DNA of 64,000 nt, taken from the NCBI GenBank assembly GCA_947568835.1, contig OX387602.1, positions 4,806,570-4,870,569 of the forward strand, read 5' to 3'. How positions within the stretch are numbered: position 1 is the first letter of the stretch; the number at the start of each line of letters is the position of its first letter. Of the stretch, positions 36,601 through 48,800 are shown piece by piece. The stretch comes from Protonemura montana (taxonomy: Eukaryota > Arthropoda > Insecta > Plecoptera > Nemouridae). A model generated the notes under the pieces. The model was given only the letters and a program-made list of their open reading frames with translations. It had not been told where the DNA came from and searched no databases. Position numbers and translations under genes: made by a program.

Positions 36601-39600
36601 TACGATTCAACCAAAATTTCATGACAGTTGATGGATCATCCACATTGCTTTTATCCGATATAAACGTGATTGGTACATCCCATTTGTAACTGCAGAAAAG
36701 AAAATATTTGTATTTATCAATATCACGATATATTTTTGTAATCAGACCATTAGTTGTTCGTGAAATCTCACTCGTAGATTGATTCTTGGCCGGTAGTATT
36801 TGCTTCAGGGTCTGCCAAGAAACGTTGCTGCCTGAATGTGTAGCCCGAGTCTTCCTTTTTAACGTTAATGACTGGGAAACCCATTTGCAAGGTCCAAGTG
36901 TCCATTATGTCAGCAACATCAATGCTGGCATTAGTTTGGGTCTGCAATGCTTGCCACAAGTCCTTGGTTTCTGCGTTCGAAAATTGAAAGTCGGTAAGGT
37001 ACTTTGTGATCCCCTTCTCAAAAGTGTCAGCCGATAAAAAGTCCTCCAGCATCCGGATTACAGCAGCACCCTGTTGATAATTGAAATGCAGCTTATTTTC
37101 GATATCTTATTTTATTTTAACTTAACAGGTTGATTGTTACTTTCTTTGTTATTGGGGCAGCAAAACTGGGAACATTTTCTACAGACACACAAAGCATAAG
37201 TTGTGCAGTCAGGGTATGTGGCATTCACCCACTCGAATGTTACCAAGGCTTTATCAAAACAAAGCCAGAGAATAGAATCCAACTACAAGTGGTTCTAGAA
37301 CATAATCTAGAAGTTACATGTACAAAATTGTATTCAAGCAAAGGAGATTGCTTTTACTGTTTTAAAAAATTTGAAACCAGGATAGTAAAAAAATGGATCA
37401 TACCCACATCGTCACCCCACTGCACGTTGCTGACCCAAAACAAGGTCCTTAAAGAATGGCCCTTACAAAGATTTGCTAATCCATTTATTTGTCAGTTATA
37501 TTAATGGTTTCCTTGGTTTTTCCAACTGCCTGCTATGATATTTGAAACAGCCTTGAAGTAGTTTCATTATGGTTCCAGTTTATTTATTTTGGTTTCCTCA
37601 TTTCCATCAATTAAATAATCAAAGTGAATAATTGAACCTCTTTGTGGTGGTTTCCTTCTGCAGGCATTACCTTGTTGTAGGAGATGGTGTCAAAGAGCTC
37701 AGTGATCTGATCGGGATGTCCAACGGTCTGGATGATTGGGTGAGAGCTGAGCGCAGCATCCAACTTGAGCACTGGATGCAGATCGTCGATTAGGAACTGA
37801 TCCATCTATTGAAGACAGCCAGTAATGAGTCAACCAACGTTTGTTAGAGGTGGCTGTGGCACTAGCAAGCTGTGCAGGGGAAAACGTAAATCAAAAGTGT
37901 TTTATCGTGATTTCTTTACTACAGGGATAGCAGCACAATTACATTTTCTAGGGAAGTTAAAAGTTTCAAATACTAACTGAAATGGCAGCATAAGCTGTGC
38001 TTCATAGCACAGCAAACGAACAGCGTGAGCTATGCACTCTTGGCTGGACTAATTTTTGGACACTTACGCAACAAATCTTTATGTGCAGAAGCTTTAAATC
38101 AAAACACTTTTATGCCTTTCATTGTGCAATTTTCTTGGGTTTTGTATTTTTCATTCAGTCCAAATTGCATTTAAAAAAACTAGAATACCAGAAGCCAATT
38201 AAAACACACCATATTCCATTCAGGATATGCATGAGACGTCCCCTTGTACTCCATGTAGCTAGCAAATCCCTCATTGAGCCATAAGTCATCCCACCATTGC
38301 ATTGTCACTGAAACATACAATTCAATTTTTAGAACGAGGGACAAATTTTATAATTTAAATTTAAAAAATGGGTTGCAAAGCATTGTGGTCAAAACGCTTG
38401 CTATTAAAATGTTTGTTGAGTATAATTCATTCTTGATTTTGACTGCTCTGATCAATTGATTGATTTTTAAAAGTTGCCAAGCAGCAGCTCAGCACGAAGG
38501 ATATTGGCATAAAACCTTACATAAGAACCCTAACAAAACTAACATTGTGAATGAAAGAAATTGAAACAAGTGCCATCAATGGCAGTAATGACAACTGAAA
38601 TAACCAAGTATGATTAGCAATGTACTGAAAATCAACTATCATACAAACTTTAGTGACATCACCTTAGACAGACCTAAATTTCCGAACCACATGTGAGCTA
38701 ATTCGTGAGCCACGACTGTGGCCACTCGTTGTTGATTTGAGGTCGAGCTTATGTCCTCTGCGTAGAGCAAGTTGACTTCTCGGAACGTTATCAACCCCCA
38801 GTGCTCCATTGCGCCAGAGACAAAGTCAGGAATAGCGATCATGTCGAGCTTGGTCAGCGGATACGCGATACCGAAGTACTCGATGTAATATCTGACGATA
38901 CTGACTCCAGTGTCAAGAGCAAATTGGGTCTTTGCAGCAGTCGTTTGGGCAGGTGTTGCGTAGACACTGAATGGAAACGTTTGTATGTCGCTGCCGGTAG
39001 GGTTGACAATGTTGACGGATGGAAGCTTTGTGAAGTCGCTAACAATGAAACAGGCCAGGTATGTTGACATCTTAACAGTCGGCTCGAAGATTACTGTCGT
39101 GAGACCATTTGAGGGTGTGTTATCTGCGCTACTCTGGAATTAGACGGAGAACAAAAATGAACAATGGTTGTATTTTAAAATAAGTTAGTAAAATTCTAAG
39201 CCCTAACAATCTATGCATTGATTTACACTTTGAAGCCTGATATGCTATGATGAATCTAGTTTAAAGAATTGTTTCAAATGTAGGTTCAAAGTTAAAACAA
39301 GGTGTTATTATGCTAACTGAGTGATGCCACTGGCTATATAGGCCCTCGCAAAAAAAAAAAAAAAAAAATCCCCTCTTCTCTATTCCAAGACCAATAATAT
39401 AAAATGGAGTTTATACCAATTCTCTCATGTTGGAGAGTGCATTGTAGGTTGTCGTTGGCCGGACCAGTTTGATGCTAAACGTAGCTTTCATCTGCGGCTC
39501 ATCGAAACAAGGGAACGCCTGGCGAGCGTACGTTGGTTCGAATTTTGAGGTGGCTATCGCCCTGAAAACCAAGCACCAAGAATTTGTTGACATTACACCA

Positions 39601-42416
39601 CAACTTGTAGGACTGGATTGATTATGGATTTTATAACTAACCCTGTGGCACTGGTCTAATGGCATCGGTGATTAATGACCAATAAGAACTAATTAGGAAT
39701 AATAAGGACTACTGAGGGGATAATGATGAACGTAACCAAGCCTTCAGAGGAGGTAAAACCCACAACATCACGAACAGTGGGTGACTGACCCGTTACGCCG
39801 GTATGGAATCCTGTAATGTGCCCATGCCAAATTATAACACCATAAAGCCTAAAGTCCCATCATTCAACATTCAAAAGAATAGGATTCGGCAGGTTTACGT
39901 AGCCTGGCACGACCCTGAACTTTTTCTTGCAAGAACCTCTCAATGAAATCAGATGCTCTACCTAGGTCAAAAAATTTTCTAGAAATGCATAGATTTGCTC
40001 CAGAATTTGACCTTTATCAATTATATTTTGGAGCTGCATGCCTCAACTTTTTTGGTAATGACGACAAGATTCCTCGTTCATAACGACTCTTTTATTTTTA
40101 TTTCTGAATCTCAAGTTATGTTTTTCTCGACCATAATACTTGGTTCTAAAGCTAAAATGAGTCTCGAGGAACATATTATAGTGCATTTCAACAGTCTTTA
40201 GTTGTTATTGGGATTTAGTTTTTTTCATTGAGCAGGGCCAATGAATGGCTAACGAATGGTTAATTTGCAAGGCAAATGATGTTGTTGTACTAACTTTCAT
40301 CCCTCCAACCTCTCTCTCAAACAGAACTGGTCATGTGTATGATGGTCAACCATCCAATACCTGACCCAGCGCATCTTTCGACCACATTATGTGGAATTTG
40401 TCACTGAACTCAAATGCTGGTACCTTGGAAAAATTAATTGGCAGTGGTACCTAGTAGTTGGTACGCTTCCAAAAAAAAATAGCTGCTAGATGTGTACACT
40501 GTTTTTTAGCTGTTCTAGGTTCTAAAATCTACAGTTGGTCTTGATTTGACTGAATAATCGACTGCTATTTTGAATTGAAAGATTTCTTTATGGTTAATGC
40601 ATGGGTCAGGAACATTGATAAATTTCTTTTTCAGTGGTGTGAAATATATTTTGAAACGCTCGTGTTTGGCTGACAATTGATTGGGTCATCAGGGTCTGTG
40701 TTTTGCAGACTGCCATTATATTGCTGTCACGTATTGCAAGACAAGGTTAGGTCAAATGTAGAAATGAAATGTAATCCAATAGGCTGTGTAAGCAGGCATT
40801 TTATCACATTGTCAATGTCTCGCCAGCGTCAGAAGTAAATTAGAAGATGTCTTTGTAGAAGATTATCACCGAAAACGGTCACAAATATATGAATAAAAAT
40901 AACACAGATTTGCAAAAATTTACGTAACTATGGGCTGTGGAATAATGTGTGGTAATTCTGAAAATGTTCTTACATTTGATTGGTTAAAAGGTTTTCTTTG
41001 ACTGACAGTAGTTTCATGTCGCCGTTACTTGCGATTGCGATCAGTTTATTTGGATCTGACTGTGAAAGATAAAGGCGAGTCCGCCGGGTGTAATTCATAC
41101 CCATAAAGGTATTTCTTGTCCCATAGAACAATGGCCGCGGGACGGGGCGAGGGGACCCTTCCCATACACATCTATAGTCAAACGTGACCAAAGAACTAGC
41201 TGTGTGGGAGGGCGAGTCGTTGTTAGTGCCAGGGTCAGTGACCTGTCTCTATACCAAATAGCTGGCCCAAAAGGACCAAGGTTGGAGAGAGCCAAAAGTA
41301 GGCAAAATATTTGGTCACGCTGCTGGAAACCTTGAGTTAGTTTGCCCAGGTAAACGAGAGGGGGGGGGGGGGGGGGGAGTGAAGTTGCTGTTTTGTTATC
41401 TGCCTATGTACTCCGACCGGCTATAGATGATAAGAACATCAATTAAACCCATCATTTAAAAATTAAATTAGACCGATCGAATTAAATGGTCGTATCACGT
41501 TCACGATAATAGGAGGATACAAATTGAATATTAATAGCGTTTTTCTCCTTGCCTGGTTTTTGTCTGTATAAAGTCATTTCATAAAGCCACCGGATAAGAT
41601 TGATTTTTCCATTGTCATCGCATGCTTCCATCAACTAGAAAAAGCCGATAGTTCAAGACACTGGACAGACTGTGGTAATTTTTCCCGGTTTGGACGCCTT
41701 GTACGCAAAGAACAGGTATGCAATAGCCCGAAGCGACATCCGTTTTTCCACTCAATTATTAACAAACGATGATCTACTGACCTCTTCTCACCCGTTTTCT
41801 GATCTTTGTACACGCTTTGGTATAGACCGACGATCTTTCCTTTCAATTTGCCCCTGAACTTCAAATTGAGATTGTAAATGCCGGGTGGAATAGTCGCGTT
41901 TCCAGCCACTTGAACCACCCAGAATTCATTTTTCTGATATTCAAAAGCAGTCACAGAGAGATCCGAACTATTGTCAGCGAACAAACGCGTTTCAGATATG
42001 TTCAAACTTTTCGAATTAACTGCCAGGAAAGATCTCGATCGCTTCACATCGATTCGGATCAAAACTTCGCCAGAAAAAACTCCGTTGTCCAGGTCGGGAT
42101 TCAAAAGCAGATCGTAGTGCAGCGGAAGCGTGTCCGCCGGCAACCGGGGATCTGTTTCCCATGGCTTAGCGATCGGCGCTAAGACCGATTCTTGGTCGTT
42201 GGACATGATGTTATCGGTGGCAAGACCTCCGCCGCCGCTGCTGTTGGCCGCAGAAGCTACGACAGGACTGAATAGCTCGTTCGTGAAGTGGGTTTGCAAC
42301 AACACCAGCGCAGCTATCAAGCATGCGCAGAAAAGCGTCAGTATAACGCACGTGCCGACTAAAAATAACACGCACAAACTGCACCGGCTATTCGCTTTCG
42401 AACGTGGTGGAGACAT
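33634..42416 (-). CDS. Aminopeptidase N-like M1 metallopeptidase (type II membrane protein), thirteen coding exons
   Basis: Coding exons on the minus strand: 42416-41782, 39561-39417, 39133-38674, 38307-38210, 37805-37671, 37070-36772, 36689-36589, 36454-36330, 35730-35527, 35362-35004, 34415-34302, 34190-34082 and 33786-33634. All junctions are GT-AG and in phase, giving 978 residues, normal for the family. Residues 1-40 form a short cytoplasmic tail and a signal anchor ([19 protein letters not shown]). A Ser/Gly linker leads to the M1 N-terminal domain from about residue 90. Zinc site: HELAH at 403-407 and Glu426 in WLNEGFA. The catalytic Tyr is about residue 489 (ISYNK). The exopeptidase motif reads GAMEH (367-371) instead of GAMEN. 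The C-terminal ERAP1-like domain runs to the stop. It should trim N-terminal residues from peptides at the cell surface; the motif change makes normal activity uncertain. A second possible first exon is upstream. Confidence 0.92.
39350..39368. repeat. Homopolymer run of 19 A
   Basis: An A tract on the + strand in the aminopeptidase intron, about 50 bases from the donor of exon 2 (39417). In the transcript it is a U run just after the splice donor. It may be the poly(A) tail of a lost retroelement or simple sequence. Confidence 0.8.
39645..39775 (-). repeat. Copy of a dispersed short repeat (SINE-like family)
   Basis: The stretch tggcactggtctaatggcat and what follows are the reverse complement of the motif at about 50565-50605 (gatgccattagaccagtgcc). 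The similarity continues through degenerate sequence. It lies in intron 1 of the aminopeptidase gene. Related copies are near 49.8, 50.6, 56.1, 61.4 and 63.5 kb. Confidence 0.6.
41360..41377. repeat. Homopolymer run of 18 G
   Basis: An uninterrupted G tract about 400 bases inside intron 1 of the aminopeptidase gene (a C tract in the transcript). It has the same length as the run at 12762-12779. The recorded length of such runs is often unreliable. Confidence 0.9.
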
Positions 42417-43915
42417 TTTCGCGAAAGCAAATGATTTTTAATGCCGATTTATTTTTTAACCCGTCGCGAGAATAAATCTAGGCTCGCACCGAGGAGCTCT
42501 GTGGCCGTTGAGAGACTGCCTTGGAACACCTCTCGCGTCTATTGTACAAGTCTCTTAGAATTAGTCAGCTGTTCGACTGCCTCAGGGAAAGCAAACTACG
42601 TGCCTTGTCTTGCAGCTCCTATTTGCACACTGGCTTGACACCGCAGCCGCCCAACTCCCGAGTACGGTCGTATTCGAGACGCAAACACGACTTTTGACCC
42701 GACCCTTGGTTCGCTAGCGTTGCTGCTGGAATTGGCAAAACGATATTGTCAGCAATCTTTCCTTGCGTGCGGTTTGTTTTGATGGATTTATGCCAGCCAG
42801 CTGAAGAACACAGCTGCCGCCGTGTGTTTGCATTTTTACCGATAGTTACATATTGGAAATATCTTATTTGTTGGTTTAACATATTGCTACCGTTGATCAA
42901 GAACGCTCGATCAAATAATAAAAGTGACAGTTCGATATTAAATTTGGTACTAGAGGCCAGAGAGCAGTGGCTTATCATGATTGGTGATTGCAATTAGGAA
43001 AAAAGCGGACACCAATTTAGGTCAAGACTCACTACTTCATAACAAAATTTTAGTTAATTCTAGATTGTGATTGTATGAAAGCACGGCTGTTTAATTGCTG
43101 TCGGCTTCTCCGTGTGGTTTTTGCATCTCCGCCAATCGTCAAGTCGCATTTAATCGCAGTGTTAAGTAATACTTACGATATCACATTTTCTCACAGAATT
43201 GTCACTGACATGAGAGAAGCTGTGTAGATCTTACACTGAATCTTAGGTTCCCTCAAAATTTCCCTCATTTCATCAAAAAAATGTTGAAATGAAATCAGGG
43301 TCGAAACGAAACCGCGCCATCTACAAAAACTTGTTTCCTCACATTTTTCTTTGAAATCCAGTTAATTTGATGGAAGCAAAGCGTTCGGTAAAATCTTAGA
43401 AAGAGCACGACTCAAGCTAAAATGTCGTGGAAATCTCTTCGGAAAACATGTTTTTATTCAGATTTTATTTTCCATTCAAGAACGTGGTGATGTTATAATT
43501 CTATCAATCCGAGTTTGTAATTTGAGACTGGTATAACGCTCGCTGTAGAAATGATCTATTTGCAAAACTCACTTATAGTTAGCTCGGGAAAACTCATGGA
43601 CTCGGGAACAAAACAAAACAACCCATGGGCCGACGCAGGAGAGCATTATAAAAAAAAATGCCAATTATTTTAACAGGGCGATAGGCGATGACCGTGTGGA
43701 AATGCGAATATATAAATCCAAAATACGCAATCGGAATAAATTGAAAGTATCGAGAAGCGATAGCATATATTCAAATGTTGACTAAAATAAATCTAGGGAA
43801 GACTTCTTTTCCCAAGTTTCCCTCAACATCCAACTGGCATGATGACAGACCTGCGTACATCTGATTCGCTAAGAAATAGAAGCATTAGATAAAAAAAAAA
43901 AACGCTTAACTTTAC

Positions 43916-44501
43916 CTCTCTGTGCCGTCGTCAACCTTGTAGACGCTTCTATAAAAGCCGACGATCTTTTCCGTCAGCGAACCGTTGAACACCAGCGTCA
44001 GGTCGTAGGTCGAATCGAGCTCCAACGGTTCGCTGGGTTTCACCACCCAGAACTCGTTGGGGGTGTAGTCGATGGTATCCGCCACCTCCAAGGCGTGCCT
44101 CTCTCCAGAGTGCACGTGCACGATCGTCGTGCTGGAGATGGTCAGGAACTTGTGGTGCACCAGGACGTAGTCCCTGATGACGTTCGACGTCATCAGACGG
44201 ATCGTGACAGACCCCGTGAAAGTCCCGGCGTCCAGATCCGGATTCAGCGTCAAATCGTAGCTGACCGGAGTGATATCTGTAGGAAGGCGATACTTCTCTC
44301 CCATGGTTCCATCGTGCTCGGATCTTGAGTGGAGCTTGTCGAAGGACCCTCCGTTGTTGTGGACTCCGCAAAGTCGCCAAGCTCGCCATTTAGTCGGGCT
44401 ACCTCCACAGCGAGCACTATAGTCGCGATCGCGAAACCTGTGCAAGCAATCCCCACACCCACTAGATACTTTTGCTTCTTCAATGTCGATCCGAACCCCA
44501 T
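43916..44501 (-). CDS. Alternative first exon of the aminopeptidase gene, with a frame break
   Basis: From the ATG at 44501 the minus strand encodes a signal anchor (MGFGSTLKKQKYLVGVG..., hydrophobic to about residue 31) and a Ser/Thr linker. The M1 N-terminal domain (YRLPTDITPVSYDLTLNPDL) then continues in a different frame to a donor GAGAG|GTAAAG at 43916. The ends match exon 1 of the main gene: both finish with VYK...(E/K)R and leave two bases of an Arg codon, so both can splice to the acceptor at 39561. The frame shift lies at a GAGAGA stretch (44295-44300); the exon has one base too few or two too many. An ATG at 44304 in strong context (ACCATGG) is in the downstream frame and would give an 896-residue form without the anchor. 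It could be a working alternative exon, a decaying duplicate, or intact with a sequence error. Confidence 0.7.
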
Positions 44502-45838
44502 TGCGGAGAGTTCAACACTGTCTCGCCACAATCAGAAGCGTAATGATAAGAGGCTGATCGCCGGACAGGTGCGGTGGCCTGTTTCACTCTCTGAATCCTC
44601 GACGCATGCGTTCTGCCCATCGCTTGCCGATGGCTATTGTTTTGGTTAGAGATAAGTAGATTAAATAACGTATTGATTGGAGTTTTAGATAATTAAGGCT
44701 TATTACGTCGTCGTCTGGGTTACTATGGCTACGACTTACGCATGCAGCACCCTCCTGTCGTCGTTGGGGCCCTTGGGCCAGCGGGGCGAGGTGACATCGA
44801 GCGCTGGCAGTTCGGTTGCTGTCTGCGAGGTACTAGCAGTAAAGGTGCGATCAATGTATAAATCTACTGTTACGGAATCATCGTAAATATTATGACCACA
44901 GCATGAATTGTGATTAAATACCTACGTATTATTTATTGATATATAAATTATGATTTGTGTTTTGTAACTTCTATACAAGGACACGACGTGGTAGCTAAAA
45001 TGGTTTGTTTCATGAAAACTCAATAACCACTAACAAAGCAGAGATTCGAGGAAACAGGTCGCTTATTTGTAAGCCACATTCTATTTTTAATTGCTTACCT
45101 CTGAACGTTTCCATGTGAAAATATATAATAGGACAAGACAGGATACAAAAAAAAACCCATTGTTATTATCAAAAATAGAAAAATACGTGTTTATTATGCT
45201 GGCAAAATCGCTATAAGCAAGTAGGAACAGGGCATAACAAAGCACATGATAATATATTCATCAAAAAACGATGAAAACAAACAAAAAACGGTTAGGAAAT
45301 AAATGTATCACCAGAAGAATAATAGTATAATAATAGTACCTACTCATGACATGCACTCATGTCTATAGCATTGAGTCTTAGTAACAACAAGATATTTTAA
45401 TTAGGTTCAATCACCGGGCTTACAGCAACCTATAAACCCACTGGCTCCATATCTAAATTGTAGCCGACATATTAGTTACCTTAAGTGTCAACTTGATTAA
45501 CGATTGCGCCTATAAAAAAATTCTATGCTTGGTAATAGATACAGGCTCAAAGTTTTGAGGATAATTGTAGGACAATTGCAAGTATTAACATAATACCTAC
45601 ATAAGCCATTCATTTAAACGATAATACCAGTGATAATATTAAAAAATAATAAATAACTGACATCCCTCAGATGGAAAAAAACAGATAAGTTAGTCTATAT
45701 CAATCAATTAATGAATTGTTGATATTGCCCATTATCAGCGAATAAAAAATAAGCAAACTATGAACTATAGCACAAAAACAACGCACTGAAGGTAATCACA
45801 GGCGAGCTGAGTTAGGCCTGGCGCACCGTCGGCGTCGG
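44502..45838. other. Intergenic DNA between the aminopeptidase first exon and Wnt8
   Basis: AT-rich sequence without a supported gene. It should contain the promoter of the aminopeptidase alternative exon and the 3' UTR of the Wnt gene. A minus-strand AATAAA at about 45190-45195 is a possible Wnt polyadenylation signal, about 640 bases past the stop. Confidence 0.5.
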
Positions 45839-48800
45839 CTACGCGCAGTAATGCTCGGTGATCGTCTTGCTGCACGTCTCGCACTTGACGTCACAGCACC
45901 ACTTGAAAGAGCAGTTGCAGTGCCAGACGACGTCGCGACGTCGCTGGAGGACGCGTCGACCACATGCGCGGCAAAGAGTGCGGCAGCTGCGCCGCTCTTC
46001 AGGCGACTGAGCAGGGCCGCGCGTCTTGACGCAGACGCGGCCCTCGGTGCCTGCCCAACCTGCGCACACCGGACTGAATTAGGGAGGCGTAGCAGGGTGA
46101 TTTAGGACGCGCAGCAGCTCATGGTGCCTACTGGAAGGCGGTCGGAGTGACGTTGAGTGGAGACTGTGAATTGTGCGCAGAATACGTAGAACGGCTGCGC
46201 ACATCGGGTTAGATTGATGCGCAGCGACCTGGGGGTAACTTCCTAGCTGTGAACTCGAGAGGATAGGGTGGTGCCACGAACCTTGAGACAACTCAACTAT
46301 TGAGCAATACATGATACTATTTTTTTGACAAAATGTATGAGTATTAGACTGATAATATAAAGTTGAATTTGAAGAATAGTAAAATTCCCTTCCCCTCTCT
46401 TTCTAAAGCAGAATTAATTTTTACAAAATAATTATCAGGTAAATGGACAGATGATCCATCTCTTATCATGACAGGCATATCTTGAAACTAATCGATCTTC
46501 AGTTGCGAGGTTTTTTCGACAGCCAACAGGTTTCGATTGTGCCCCAAGCCGCTATCATTCTCTTGAAGTCGTGAAAAAAACACAATCGAACTCCGCCGAA
46601 CTAAATATTTTGTTTTCGCAACGTCCTTTTCAATCAGCCAGTAATTGCCATTAAAGCTCGCGAGTTGCCACATTGCTTACCGCTTGTGAAATTCGCGAGG
46701 CAGTAGTCGGCCGAGTCAGCAATATACACAAGCTCCGACTTCGTCCTGCGCTCGAAACTCTGCACGGCGTCTGACTCGGAGGAATGGTCGCGGTTGCCGG
46801 AGTACAGGTGACCTTTCTTCGTGGCCAAGTCCGCTCTGAAAACAAAAGATGTTGTCTTGAGGGGGGCTATGCGTTAACAGAATTTTGGAGTCATTTGTTA
46901 TCCATGTATCTGAAGTGTCCGCAAGTTCCAAGCTCAGAAGCTCGGGACGATTCGGCTTCTTTTAGATTTGAGCATCTTTTAAGATTCTTGGCACCAGCGA
47001 ATGATCCTATAACCACAGATATTGTAAATTAAAAATTTTTTTTTTCAAACCCACAAAACAGAACACCTCAATTCAAACTCTAAAAGAAGAATTGCATCTC
47101 CTTCGACATAGATCTTTACATCTCATTTGTTTCCAATCTTGTGTCATGTGCGTAAATTCATTGTGCGTACCTGATTGCTCGCTTGTATCGACGCTTGAGG
47201 ATGGCGCCGACGTCGGCAAAGGCGCCGAGCTCCACCCAGCACGTCTTCACTGTGCAGCTGCCCGACAAGCCATGGCACTTGCAGTGTTTCTGCACGCTCG
47301 AACGAACCACCTGAAGCCCCAACAAAGTCACCCTATTAACAATTGTGTCGTGCGGTGGTGCTAGCGCGCGTGGGGAACGGGAATCGCGACCGAAATATTT
47401 AATGAGATAGATTGTCTTCGAACACACGGTATTTGAACACTAAACGTGATACGCATGGGTGGGGGTGGGAACACTTCGTGAAAAATTATTCGGGAATCGT
47501 CAGAAATAATCCACGCAAGGCTATTTTGTAAATTCTTTCCTACACAATAATGTGGTAGCATATCTGCGACCTTGCAAAGTAAAATTGTTATCATAAATCG
47601 TTTCATGTAATCGATCAAACTGCGATCCGTAAGGCTAAAGATGTTGAGTTATTAGCGGCGTGAGGTGAACGGTCCGGACTGCTACCTGTTTTCTCTGAAC
47701 CAAGTGGCCAACATTTAAATGTACACCACTCCTGGAAGGTAGGCTTTTCTTTGCACCGCTGAGTGTATTTTGTACATACAATTCAGGCAAACACCAGGCA
47801 GTGTAGAACCAGGTGTATAGAAAACCAGGCAGTTTGTGATCTTAAAAATTTTCACTATTTTTTTTGAGAAAGGCTGTTTGTATAACGACGTTTGCAAACG
47901 GTGGAGGGGGAATTCCCGGTCGTATCACCTAGCGGAGGAAGATAATTGCTGTTGTTGATATTTATATTAAAACATTTTGTGACCGAGTCGAATATTTAGA
48001 ACTAAGTAAGACGGAACTGGAGCAGAGAGCGTCTTCCATCAAATTCTTTCAAGTTATCCAATCTAAAACACAATTTCTATCTTCATCGAAACTTCTAACT
48101 AATTCTAAGAATCTAACCGACGAGATTCATATAGTACCTACTTATAAATCATCACTCACATACATGAAACAAACTTAAGAGAGATGTAAAGCAACGGGCG
48201 CGTGCGTCGTTAGACACAACTACAGTCCAGCGTTGCGTTACACAAAATAATGAAAGTGTGCATACGTCACGGCCGACGCGACTGTTGTGCAGGTCTGCGT
48301 ACACGTGGGCGTCGGAGCTCTTCTCGGACGGCGTCAAAGTCATCGTTTCGGCCACGTGCTGGCCACGTGCCACATCGTCGCTGCACCCTCCCCACGTCCA
48401 CCGGCTCTCTGCAACAAGTGTCCCCCGCCTATGTAGAGGTACTAACGCTAATAGACTTTGTGAGTAAGAAGCGGTCAGCGGGGACATATGAGATTCGAGG
48501 AAATATTCTAAAATAATCCATAAGCCCATTAGCACAGATCATAAACGAATCCTTCTGTCTTGTGAGGAAAATATCCAGGAGCTTTGAAAACCGCAAAAAT
48601 AATGCATTGCTTAAAAAAGGAGACCCGAAAAATGTTTCTTACAGACCGCAATTTTATCTGTTTTCTCGAAAATCTTCGAAAAAGCTTTTTGTAATAGGAC
48701 TTTAAAGCTTGTAAACAAGTTTCCACCAGTATGGATTTCAAAAAGGAAAGTTTATGATAACAGCTACAGCTGATTTTATTGAGGCAGTATTAGAATCACT

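Noticed and set aside
40970-41191. 73-residue minus-strand frame inside aminopeptidase intron 1
   Set aside because: The exon 1 to exon 2 junction closes exactly without it, and I see no M1-family sequence in it.
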